A stretch of 37,865 nt of DNA. It comes from JBEBGV01 sp040081265 (GTDB lineage Bacteria > Acidobacteriota > Vicinamibacteria > Vicinamibacterales > UBA2999). The stretch covers positions 1 to 37,865 of the forward strand of contig JBEBGV010000046.1 of NCBI GenBank assembly GCA_040081265.1. The letters are read 5' to 3'. The number at the start of each line of letters is the position of its first letter. Position 1 is the first letter of the stretch. Positions 16,031 through 23,857 of this stretch are shown in pieces. A program made the position numbers and the translations under genes. Below the pieces are notes generated by a model that saw nothing but the letters and a program-made list of their open reading frames with translations, was not told where the DNA came from and did not search any database.

Positions 16031-18718
16031 TCAGCGAACCGACGAGACCGGCGTGGCGCCGGCCAGATGGATTCCGTTGAAGAGCAGCTTGAACGTGCCG
16101 TGTGACTGGCCCCGAAACGTAATCGCCGGGCCGTACAGGACCACACGACCCCGGCCAACGGCGGCCTCCACAACCGCAACGCCACCTTCGAGATACGACT
16201 GCCCCCAGGCCCATCCGCTTCGCAACGGCATCCTGTCCGCAAACCAGGCAACGCCGCGAACGCCCTTCGCCTCCGCGCCGGGCGCCAGCCTGAACACAGG
16301 GCTGTTGTTGAAGAAGACATCTGCTACCCCATCCAGGCCGTAACCGATGGGGGTGGCGTTGTTGATCGACACCCGAAGGATCGAACCCGGAACGAAGTAC
16401 CGCTCAGGCCGCAGGGGGACATCACGACCGTCACTGTCCCGTTCGGTCAGCGCATCCGACACCGGCAGGTTGAGATGCTCGGCAATGGCAGTGGACGAGC
16501 CCAGCGCCAGCAGTGTCCCGCCAGCTTCGGCAAACGCCTTGAGCTGCGGGATTGTGCGTGCCCTGGTCACCACGCCCGTTTTCGTCTGGTACTCAGCGGG
16601 TAGCAACGCAGCAGGGGGCGCATCGTCGGAATATCGCGACGCACTGTCACGCCCCGGAATGCCCCCGTCCGCAAAAATCAGTACGTCGAAGCGAGCGGCG
16701 AGGTTACCGGCATCGAGCGTCTGTGGATACACCACTTCAAAGGGGAACTCGAACCGTTCGAGCAGGTACCGGATCCATCCGCTCTCGACTGACCCGCCGT
16801 ACTGATCCCAGAGCCCGATTCGGGTCGGTCGCAGCTTCAGTGACACGCCGGGAGGCTCCGCCTTGACACCGGTCACGCGCACGCCCAGTTCGGCCGCGGC
16901 GGTGCGCAGCATCGAAAGCGTCGTCTCCCTGGCCGGAACGTATATCGCTGCGGTGCGATCCGGGCCGGCACCCTCCGGTGTCGTCCAATACACCGTGTCG
17001 CCTGCCGCCAGCAGCCGGTTCACAACCCGGAACGCGTCGTTCTGGCGATGGCTGAGCAGAAACCCCGTCGCGCCTTCGGCGCCGGCAACCTCGCCCGCAG
17101 GCGGGCTCGGGATATCTGCCACAACAGCAAAGGGCCCGTTGAAGGCTTCGAGTACTCGAGTGAAGCGGATGCCCATCTGGAAGGCCAGCGTCCAGCCGGC
17201 GCTGTCGTACGGGGGGTTGGGTGGCGCACCGGGGAAGGGAATGTCGTCGGGATGGTCCTGTGGCTCGAACATGTCGAGGATGTGGGGGCGGAATGCCTGG
17301 GCCGTCTTGACCACGAACGACCCGGCCGGATAGCGCACACCTGCCACCTCGAAGCGGTCGGTGGCGCGCTCGACGCGCACGCCGGTGCGCATCAGCGCCT
17401 CCACGAACTTGGTGGCCGTGGGAAAGTCAGGCTGGTCCGCCGGAATGATGTATCCGCGCGGATCGCGAGCGGCGGGATTGCCCGCGATGTTCTGATGGTG
17501 CGGCGACGGAGTCCATGTGTCACGGCTGCCACGCTCGATCGAGTTTCGCCCCATCCGGTAGATGTTGAAGAGCAGCATCTCCCGATTCCTCGCCGCGGCA
17601 TCAAGAACAGCTCGGTTTGCCGTGATCGAGTAGTCAACTGACTGCCGGAAGTGCCATGCCTGCGGTGCGATCGGGTACGGCAGGTCACTGGTCGGCAGCC
17701 GCGCCGAGGCGACAAACGGAATCCGTGACGGTGTCGGACTGCCGATGGTCTCAGTCAGCAAGCCAATCTGGTTGTGGAAATACACCGTCGTCCGCAGCCC
17801 CCCGTTCCACCACGTCGAGTAGTTGGACCCTGAGCGCATCGTCACACCGGGCTTGCCTTCGGCGGCAAACCGGGTGTGCATGGCTGCGCCGAGCAGGTCG
17901 ACGGTCAGAGGGACGAGCGGATCGAAGACGTAGTTGAACGGCGCCCTGAACGGTGGCGCGAACATCACGGTGCCGGGCGGACCGGTCTGGTGGTGGTCGT
18001 AGACGATCTGCGGAAACCAGTCGTCGAAGAGCACCTTGTTGATGTTCCGGGTTTCGGGCTGGGTCGACATGTAGAAGTCGCGGTTGTTGTCGTGTCCCGC
18101 GTACTTCTGGTAGAGACGCGGCAAGCCGGCGAGCGTGCGTGCACTCGGCGTGCTCTGCCGCATGTACCAGTTCGCCACCAGCTCATGGCCGTCCGGATTC
18201 GCATCAACGGCAAGGACAATCACTTCCTGGAGAAAGCGACGGGTCTCCTCGTCATTGCGACTGACCAGCTGATAGACGCTCTCCATGAGCTGCTGCGCAC
18301 CGAGGACTTCGTCGGCGTGCAACCCGCCATTGATCCAGACCACCGCCCGCCCTTCAGCGGCCAGCGCGCGCGCCTGGGCGTCGGTCAGATCCTCGGCCAG
18401 CGCGAGACGCCGGGCAATCTCCTTGAATCGGGACAGCCGCCGCATGTTCTCGGGCGCGCTGATAACCGCCATCCACTGCGTGCGTCCTTCGGCCGTGCGG
18501 CCAATGTCGACGAGCGACATCCGGTCTGATTCCCGGTCGAGCACCTGCCAGTAGGTTTCGAGCTGCGAGTAGCTGGCCAGGAAATAGTCGTCGCCGATGT
18601 TCGCGCCGAACTGTTGCTTCGGCGTGGTGATCCGTGACGTCCCCTGCGTACTCGCCTGGGTCGAGGCGAGTGCCACCAGTAACGTGAAGAGCAGTACCAC
18701 CCGGACTCGAGACGGCAT
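16031..18718 (-). CDS. Secreted M14-family zinc carboxypeptidase
   Basis: A large 895-residue peptidase. The start at ATG 18718 gives a clean signal peptide (PSRVRVVLLFTLLVALASTQA). The M14 zinc site is visible as His134 and Glu137 in GGLHADE, with the third ligand His242 or His243 in VYDHHQTG. NNRD (211-214) supplies the Asn-Arg pair that grips the substrate carboxylate, and Glu323 in LTETIG fits the catalytic glutamate. The peptidase domain covers roughly 35-420. The remaining 450 residues include a segment reminiscent of glutamine-amidotransferase-like folds (DVLIFADGGIPG, then LKAFAEAGGTLLALGSS near 680-740). It is probably periplasmic, degrading peptides. TATGAT lies 9 bases before the ATG. 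Confidence 0.9.
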   Translation of the reverse strand: MPSRVRVVLLFTLLVALASTQASTQGTSRITTPKQQFGANIGDDYFLASYSQLETYWQVLDRESDRMSLVDIGRTAEGRTQWMAVISAPENMRRLSRFKEIARRLALAEDLTDAQARALAAEGRAVVWINGGLHADEVLGAQQLMESVYQLVSRNDEETRRFLQEVIVLAVDANPDGHELVANWYMRQSTPSARTLAGLPRLYQKYAGHDNNRDFYMSTQPETRNINKVLFDDWFPQIVYDHHQTGPPGTVMFAPPFRAPFNYVFDPLVPLTVDLLGAAMHTRFAAEGKPGVTMRSGSNYSTWWNGGLRTTVYFHNQIGLLTETIGSPTPSRIPFVASARLPTSDLPYPIAPQAWHFRQSVDYSITANRAVLDAAARNREMLLFNIYRMGRNSIERGSRDTWTPSPHHQNIAGNPAARDPRGYIIPADQPDFPTATKFVEALMRTGVRVERATDRFEVAGVRYPAGSFVVKTAQAFRPHILDMFEPQDHPDDIPFPGAPPNPPYDSAGWTLAFQMGIRFTRVLEAFNGPFAVVADIPSPPAGEVAGAEGATGFLLSHRQNDAFRVVNRLLAAGDTVYWTTPEGAGPDRTAAIYVPARETTLSMLRTAAAELGVRVTGVKAEPPGVSLKLRPTRIGLWDQYGGSVESGWIRYLLERFEFPFEVVYPQTLDAGNLAARFDVLIFADGGIPGRDSASRYSDDAPPAALLPAEYQTKTGVVTRARTIPQLKAFAEAGGTLLALGSSTAIAEHLNLPVSDALTERDSDGRDVPLRPERYFVPGSILRVSINNATPIGYGLDGVADVFFNNSPVFRLAPGAEAKGVRGVAWFADRMPLRSGWAWGQSYLEGGVAVVEAAVGRGRVVLYGPAITFRGQSHGTFKLLFNGIHLAGATPVSSVR

Positions 18719-18794
18719 GCGGCGCCTATCATAGCCTTCCGGGGACACCGGTACATCAGGGGCGACGTCGCCGCGGTGATATCGTGGAACGCCT

Positions 18795-19541
18795 GTGAAG
18801 ATAGCCACGTGGAATGTGAACGGCATCCGCGCCCGACAGGCTCAGGTTCAGGAGTTCCTCGACGCCGAGCAACCCGACGTCCTGTGCCTGCAGGAACTGA
18901 AGGCCTCGATCGACCAGCTGCCTGTATGGCTTATCGACCTCGAGGGCTACTGGTGTTACTGGCACGGCGACAAGGGCTATTCCGGGGTCGGCCTCCATAT
19001 CCGAAAAGACGCCTGTGCGGAGCGGCCCGCCTTCTTCCACCCCTCCTTCGACTTCGAGCACCGCATCGTGACCGCCCGGCTGCCGGAACTCATCGTTGCC
19101 TCGGTGTATGTGCCGAACGGCGGCAAGGACTTCGACGCCAAGATGCGGTTCCTGGACGCGCTCGACGCCTACGTCGCCGAGGTCACCGGCTCCGGAACCT
19201 CGCTCGTGCTGTGCGGCGACCTGAACGTGGCTCTCACCGACATGGATGTGCACCCCAAGGAGCGCAAACCAGGGGCGATCGGCCAGTCGACCAGGGAACG
19301 GGAACTGGTGGAGCGCATGATCGGACACGGCCTGGTGGACGTCCATCGCGCGCTCGATCCGGACAACGCCGACCTCTTCACCTGGTGGGCGCCGTGGCGG
19401 AACATGCGGGCACGCAATATCGGATGGCGGCTCGACTATGTGCTCGCCTCGTCGGCGCTGGCCACGCGCGCATCATCGTGCAAGGTCCAGCGGGAGACCG
19501 GCACGAGCGATCATGGACCGGTCATCGCCGTCTTCGACTGA
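18795..19541 (+). CDS. xth: Exodeoxyribonuclease III
   Basis: A 248-residue exonuclease III / AP endonuclease of base-excision repair. Motifs are intact: KIATWNVNGIRAR at 2-14 (metal-site Asn), CLQELKAS with the metal-binding Glu, CGDLNVAL with catalytic Asp and Asn, and the C-terminal SDHGPVIA with the catalytic His. It starts at GTG 18795 with GGAA seven bases upstream. It is divergent from the M14 peptidase with 76 bases between starts. A common core gene; no oddities seen. Confidence 0.95.
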   Translation: MKIATWNVNGIRARQAQVQEFLDAEQPDVLCLQELKASIDQLPVWLIDLEGYWCYWHGDKGYSGVGLHIRKDACAERPAFFHPSFDFEHRIVTARLPELIVASVYVPNGGKDFDAKMRFLDALDAYVAEVTGSGTSLVLCGDLNVALTDMDVHPKERKPGAIGQSTRERELVERMIGHGLVDVHRALDPDNADLFTWWAPWRNMRARNIGWRLDYVLASSALATRASSCKVQRETGTSDHGPVIAVFD

Positions 19542-19581
19542 TACGTCGGGTCCGTCGGACCCGACCTACGTACTGTCTGCT

Positions 19582-19595
19582 CCCCTATCCCCTAC
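19582..19595. repeat. Seven-base tandem repeat, two copies
   Basis: CCCCTAT is followed directly by CCCCTAC. It overlaps the stop codon of the CPXCG gene (19592-19594) in the convergent gap after xth. It is short and weak alone, but resembles the tracts at 14754, 32003 and 35705. Confidence 0.35.
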
Positions 19596-19777
19596 TCCGA
19601 CCCGTCGCCACGCACCACCTCAACCGACCGCGACTCTCCGCGGCCCGTCACGTGGACCCGCCACGGGTTGCAGCACACTTCGCAGTCCTGGATGAGCACT
19701 CCACGGACATCCGGCTCGAGGTAGATCTCGATCTCTTCGCCGCAATACGGACAGGTCACACTGAACTCTGAATCCAC
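19592..19777 (-). CDS. CPXCG-motif cysteine-rich small protein
   Basis: A 61-residue protein of the Cys_rich_CPXG family. The CPYCG motif at 9-13 and the DCEVCC cluster at 31-36 form a likely zinc ribbon; NPWRVHV follows, as is usual in the family. The molecular role is unknown. I start it at GTG 19777 because AGG lies close upstream and the length then fits the family; an upstream GTG at 19804 would add nine residues. The start lies 22 bases inside the end of the YkgJ-like gene, so translation is likely coupled and the two cysteine-rich proteins may be made together. Confidence 0.85.
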   Translation of the reverse strand: MDSEFSVTCPYCGEEIEIYLEPDVRGVLIQDCEVCCNPWRVHVTGRGESRSVEVVRGDGSE

Positions 19778-20901
19778 GCTGCCTGCCCTTCGCTGCTCGA
19801 CCACGCCTCGGCCAGATCTTCACCGACGGCGAGATGGTTCAAGATGAAGTCCGCTCCCCGAATTGCCTGACACAACTGCTCCTCATCAAGAGCACGGCCG
19901 CTGTCGCGACACTGACGTGCGGCCTCCACGCGTACCAGCGCCAGGGCCGCGTCGAGACCGCAGACGATCGCCAGAATGCCGGTGCCCTGATAGGCCGTCC
20001 AGTTGGCAAACGCCTTCGCTGCCAGATATCGCTTCAGAGGACTGGACCATTCGCGCCAGACGGGTTGCACGAACCGGGCGTAGGCTGCCTCGAGACCGTC
20101 CTCATCGGGCTCTGGCTTCAGTTCGTCGGGAACTGCGCGCATGGCGACGGCGTGATGCGCGAGGCTTCCCGAGAGCGAGGCAGGGCCAGCAGCGCTCATC
20201 GACGCCGTCGAGAGACCCTCGACTCTCTCGAGCAACGATTCTCGCGCCGGGTCAAAGTCGAGCAGAGACACGGCGTCCCTTGCGAGCGTCGCGATCACGT
20301 CCTCTGGCGAACTGTCGTCCACGGCGCAGCGGCGCACCATGTGCGCCTCCCATGCCGCGTAGCTTGCCAGGTCCATGAGCATGGTCGGCTTGAGCAGCGG
20401 CGGCCAGGCGTCGGCGTCGACCACGAGCCCTTCGTAGTCGGCCGGTGGGAACGCCGCCGGATCCGCCACGATGCGGATAGGCACTTTTTGAAAGAGCATC
20501 GCGGCTGCCGTCGGGCAGTAGTGGGTGAGCGAGATGGAGGTGCCGCGTCCGTCACGGACGGCCAGTCGGGGAAAGTGACGGCAGGTCAGGGGCAGTGACT
20601 CGTGACCGAGATCACGATGAACCACGCACAGGCCCGATGGCCGGTGATAGAAGACGCAGTGACCTGTCTCGGTCCGCGCCACCATCGCGGCCGCGTCTTC
20701 GGGCAGATCGTCGCCAACGATGAGCGTGCTGGCTCCATCATGAGCCGACGCCGCCGGGACGACGCGCCCGCGGTGCAGGGCGTCCTCGAGCCTGCGATAG
20801 ACCGGCAACTCCACGGGAACATCCCAGTCCGAGGAGCAGCAGACGCCCGAGTGGCGACATCGGTAGTCGGCATGAATACTGAGTGAAAATACGCGCGACA
20901 T
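19756..20901 (-). CDS. YkgJ-family cysteine cluster protein
   Basis: A 381-residue protein with a cysteine cluster near the N-terminus: Cys15, Cys21-Cys22, Cys82, Cys92 and Cys107, in the pattern YRCRHSGVCC, GHCVFY, GLCVVH and LTCRHFPR. This is typical of YkgJ-like proteins, thought to bind zinc or an iron-sulfur cluster. The flagellin lysine methylase FliB has a related cluster, so an Fe-S enzyme is possible. The C-terminal 250 residues are mostly helical with no motif I can name. It is the first gene of a two-gene unit with the CPXCG protein and divergent from the desaturase. Confidence 0.8.
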   Translation of the reverse strand: MSRVFSLSIHADYRCRHSGVCCSSDWDVPVELPVYRRLEDALHRGRVVPAASAHDGASTLIVGDDLPEDAAAMVARTETGHCVFYHRPSGLCVVHRDLGHESLPLTCRHFPRLAVRDGRGTSISLTHYCPTAAAMLFQKVPIRIVADPAAFPPADYEGLVVDADAWPPLLKPTMLMDLASYAAWEAHMVRRCAVDDSSPEDVIATLARDAVSLLDFDPARESLLERVEGLSTASMSAAGPASLSGSLAHHAVAMRAVPDELKPEPDEDGLEAAYARFVQPVWREWSSPLKRYLAAKAFANWTAYQGTGILAIVCGLDAALALVRVEAARQCRDSGRALDEEQLCQAIRGADFILNHLAVGEDLAEAWSSSEGQAAWIQSSV

Positions 20902-21014
20902 GGCACCAGCAGGATACGCGCAAAACCTTTGAACCGAGAGACTTAGCTGTCAGGCCCTGGCAAGTACACAAGTATTACAGTGCCCCGCCGATGAACCTGT
21001 TACGGTATCACCCG

Positions 21015-21902
21015 ATGACCACACAGACTCCCATTTACGGGCGCTCACATCAACGCGGATGGAACACGATCACCGCCGTGGCGATGGGCTCCTTCCACCT
21101 GCTCGCCATCGCCGCATTCTTCTTCATCGATACCGGCGCCATCATCACCGCTGTCGTCCTCTATTTCGTGGCCGGCATGCTCGGCATCGGCATGTCCTAC
21201 CACAGGCTGCTGACCCACCGCAGTTACAAGACCTACAAGTGGGTCGAGTACTTCCTGACCTTCTGCGCCACCCTGGCCCTCGAAGGCGGGCCGATCTTCT
21301 GGGTCGCGACGCACCGTATCCACCATCAGAAGTCCGACCGCGAAGGCGACCCGCATTCGCCGCGTGAAGGACTCTGGTGGGCACATATGGGCTGGATCCT
21401 CACCGGCGAGGGACTGCACCACGACGCCTCGATCCTCAACCGCTACGCACCGGACCTGAGTCGCGACAAGGTCCACGTGTGGTTGTCGAACTACCACTGG
21501 GTGTCGAACGTCGTCGTCGGCCTCGCCCTGCTCGCCTTCGGCGGCGTCCCATATGTCCTCTGGGGCATCTTCTTCAGGACGACCTTCGGCCTCCACTGCA
21601 CGTGGCTCGTGAACTCGGCCACGCACAAGTGGGGCTCGCGCCGCTTTGAGACCCGCGAAGACTCGACCAACAACTGGTGGGTCGCAGCCCTTTCATTCGG
21701 CGAGGGCTGGCACAACAACCATCACGCACACCCGACGTCGGCGCGTCACGGGCTGGCGTGGTACGAAATCGACCTGAACTGGATTGCCATCAGCACCATG
21801 CGCGCCCTCGGCCTGGCCTGGGATGTCAAGGTGGCAAAGCTCAGGCAGCCGGTCCCCCACGAAGAAAACGAGCGGCTCATCGTCGACAAAGCGGTGGCCT
21901 GA
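21015..21902 (+). CDS. Acyl-CoA/fatty-acid delta-9-type desaturase
   Basis: A membrane di-iron desaturase with all three histidine boxes: HRLLTH (63-68), HRIHH (100-104) and HNNHH (233-237), plus several hydrophobic helices. Such enzymes introduce a cis double bond in acyl chains and adjust membrane fluidity. Length from ATG 21015 is 295 residues. ATG 20991 is an equally possible start (eight more residues); neither has a convincing ribosome binding site, and TACAGT 9 bases before 20991 hints at a short leader. A strong terminator follows, separating it from the two-component system. Confidence 0.92.
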   Translation: MTTQTPIYGRSHQRGWNTITAVAMGSFHLLAIAAFFFIDTGAIITAVVLYFVAGMLGIGMSYHRLLTHRSYKTYKWVEYFLTFCATLALEGGPIFWVATHRIHHQKSDREGDPHSPREGLWWAHMGWILTGEGLHHDASILNRYAPDLSRDKVHVWLSNYHWVSNVVVGLALLAFGGVPYVLWGIFFRTTFGLHCTWLVNSATHKWGSRRFETREDSTNNWWVAALSFGEGWHNNHHAHPTSARHGLAWYEIDLNWIAISTMRALGLAWDVKVAKLRQPVPHEENERLIVDKAVA

Positions 21903-21924
21903 CTTCACCGGGACAGACACTCGA

Positions 21925-21957
21925 GGGGCGGACGCGCAGCGTCCGCCCCTTTTTTTT
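21925..21957 (+). terminator. Rho-independent terminator after the desaturase
   Basis: A perfect 11-bp stem, GGGGCGGACGC (21925-21935) with GCGTCCGCCCC (21939-21949), has a three-base loop and is followed by eight T residues (21950-21957). It is the strongest terminator in the window. Confidence 0.95.
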
Positions 21958-21984
21958 ACGTACCCCGGTAAAGCTCGATACGCT

Positions 21985-22890
21985 ATGCAGGTGACCCGGC
22001 GTCAAAAGGCGGTGGCCTTCGTCGTCGCATTCTGCGTGCTGCTGGTGACAGCGGCCGTGCTGCTGAATATCAGCTGGGTCGTCATCAACGCACGGCAGGT
22101 CACCCCGCTCGTCCTCGGCGTCATCTCGTTCGCGCTCATCATCACCGGCATCATCGTCTACACCGTCTTCCTCGTTGCCGAGATCAAGCGCAACGAAGAC
22201 CACGACACCTTCATCAACGCGGTCACCCACGAGCTGAAAACGCCGATTGCCTCGATGCGTCTCTATCTCGAGACGCTGCAGTCGCGGCCGGTTCCCGAGG
22301 AACAGCGTCAGGAGTTCTACCGCGTGATGCTGGAGGATGCGGAGCGTCTGCACCGGACCGTGGACCAGGTCCTCAAGGCCGGCGCGGCGGCACAACGGCC
22401 GAGGGCCGGCATCCGGGCTCCAGTAGACCTTGCGGCGCTGGCGCGAGAATGCGTCGACAAGGCCGTCGCCAGCCATCACCTCGGGGAGGGTGCCCTGGCA
22501 CTGGAGGTTCACGACGACACTCCCATGATGGTGAAGGGTGATATCGACGAACTCCGCACCGTGCTGATCAATCTCATCGACAACGCGCTCAAGTATTCCG
22601 GAGAGACCGTACGCGTGACGGTCGGGGTTGCCGCGCCCTCCCCCGACGCCGTGTGGTTGCGCGTTCAGGACCGAGGTGTCGGTATCTCGAAGAAGCACCT
22701 GAAGCGTGTGTTCAACCGCTTCTATCGGGTCCAGGCGCGGGGTGCCACCCGGGTCAAGGGATCGGGGCTCGGACTGTATATCGTGCGATCCATTGCGCGG
22801 TCACATGGTGGGCGGGTGTTTGCGGCGAGCGAAGGTGAGGGCAGGGGCGCCACCTTCACCGTGGAGCTGCCCAGGGTTACGGCATCATGA
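21985..22890 (+). CDS. Two-component sensor histidine kinase
   Basis: A 301-residue kinase. Two transmembrane helices (about 9-30 and 42-64) are joined by a loop of only about ten residues, so there is no periplasmic sensor domain; it probably senses within or near the membrane or through a partner. The H-box INAVTHELKTPIASMR has phospho-accepting His82. The N-box (VLINLIDNALKYSG), G1 box (DRGVGISKKH) and G2 box (GSGLGLYIV) are intact. I start it at ATG 21985; the open frame further upstream overlaps the desaturase and terminator. The stop overlaps the regulator's start by four bases. The kinase resembles PhoR/BaeS-type enzymes. Confidence 0.93.
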   Translation: MQVTRRQKAVAFVVAFCVLLVTAAVLLNISWVVINARQVTPLVLGVISFALIITGIIVYTVFLVAEIKRNEDHDTFINAVTHELKTPIASMRLYLETLQSRPVPEEQRQEFYRVMLEDAERLHRTVDQVLKAGAAAQRPRAGIRAPVDLAALARECVDKAVASHHLGEGALALEVHDDTPMMVKGDIDELRTVLINLIDNALKYSGETVRVTVGVAAPSPDAVWLRVQDRGVGISKKHLKRVFNRFYRVQARGATRVKGSGLGLYIVRSIARSHGGRVFAASEGEGRGATFTVELPRVTAS

Positions 22891-23627
22891 GTCGCGTGCT
22901 CATCGTCGAGGACGAGGCCCATCTCGCCGACGGCCTCCGGTTCAACTTTGAGGCTGACGGGCACGAGGTACTCGTGGCGCGGACCGGGGAGCGGGCCCTT
23001 GACGCTGTTCTGGGTCAGCATCTCTCGTTTGACGTGGTGATTCTGGACGTGATGCTGCCGGGAAAGGACGGCTTCGCGGTCGCGTCCGAGTTGCGGGCTG
23101 CCGAGCAGTTCGTCCCCATCCTGATGCTGACGGCCAGGGGCCGAGCCGAGGACGTGCTCAAGGGGTTCGAGGCGGGCGCCGACGACTATCTCCCGAAGCC
23201 CTTCGATCTCAACATCCTGATGGCCAGGGTGGGGGGCCTCCTTCGGCGCACGACATGGAACGCGCAGGACCAGACGCTGGGCCCCTCGCCCCCTGACGCC
23301 GAACCCGACATCTACACCTTCGCGGGACGAACCCTCGACTTCGGCGCCATGGAAATCCGGGTCGGAGACAAGACGTTCCGGCTGACGCTGATGGAAACCA
23401 GCCTCCTCCGCTACCTTGTCCAGAACGCCGGTGCGGCCGTGTCGCGGCGTGCGATTCTCGAGAACGTCTGGGGCCTCGACGAGGGTACCGATACGCGCGC
23501 CATCGACAACTTCATCGTGCGTCTCCGCCGTTATCTCGACGAGAGTCCGGGGACCCCGCAGTTCCTGAGGACCGTACGTGGTGTCGGTTACCGTTTCACG
23601 CCACAGGGTTCTGCAAGCGCGCCCTGA
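22887..23627 (+). CDS. OmpR/PhoB-family response regulator
   Basis: A 246-residue regulator. The receiver domain (1-120) has the acidic pair Glu9-Asp10-Glu11 region, phospho-acceptor Asp54 in VILDVMLPG and Lys104 in LPKPFD. A linker of about 25 residues leads to the winged-helix DNA-binding domain (about 145-240) with the typical ending RTVRGVGYRF. The ATG overlaps the kinase stop (ATGA), so they are a cognate pair. OmpR/PhoB regulators bind direct repeats spaced 10-11 bases; such an array lies just downstream, before the Oar-like receptor gene. Confidence 0.95.
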   Translation: MSRVLIVEDEAHLADGLRFNFEADGHEVLVARTGERALDAVLGQHLSFDVVILDVMLPGKDGFAVASELRAAEQFVPILMLTARGRAEDVLKGFEAGADDYLPKPFDLNILMARVGGLLRRTTWNAQDQTLGPSPPDAEPDIYTFAGRTLDFGAMEIRVGDKTFRLTLMETSLLRYLVQNAGAAVSRRAILENVWGLDEGTDTRAIDNFIVRLRRYLDESPGTPQFLRTVRGVGYRFTPQGSASAP

Positions 23628-23657
23628 GGCGCATTGGCCGCGGTCCTGCCGGGGTAA

Positions 23658-23732
23658 TCACCTCACGATCAGCCAATTCTCAGGCCCTCTCAACGTTCTT
23701 TCAGGACTCCCGCCCGACCCGGGCCCTATAGT
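23658..23732 (+). promoter_or_regulatory. Receptor promoter with five 10-11-base-spaced direct repeats
   Basis: The triplet TCA, usually preceded by pyrimidine- or A-rich bases, ends at 23660, 23671, 23682, 23692 and 23703, i.e. spacings of 11, 11, 10 and 11. The later copies read TCTCA, TCTCA and TTTCA. A -10-like TATAGT lies at 23727-23732, so the last repeat abuts the -35 position. This is the geometry of PhoB-type activation. The rest of the gap (23628-23857) holds a structured leader. Confidence 0.45.
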
Positions 23733-23820
23733 CTGCGCCGGTTCATCTCTGCATTCCGTGTACGTCCTGCTCTATTAAGTGCGTCGTCCACAACCCCCGG
23801 GGTTCCGGGAAGCCCCCGCG

Positions 23821-23849
23821 ACGGGCAGACGTGTGCCCGTTGCAAGGAG
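23821..23849 (+). promoter_or_regulatory. Leader hairpin and ribosome binding site of the receptor gene
   Basis: ACGGGCA (23821-23827) pairs with TGCCCGT (23834-23840) around a six-base loop. AAGGAG at 23844-23849 follows, eight bases before ATG 23858. The hairpin ends just before the ribosome binding site and could affect its access. The site also settles the start choice. Confidence 0.6.
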
Positions 23850-23857
23850 AAGAGCGA

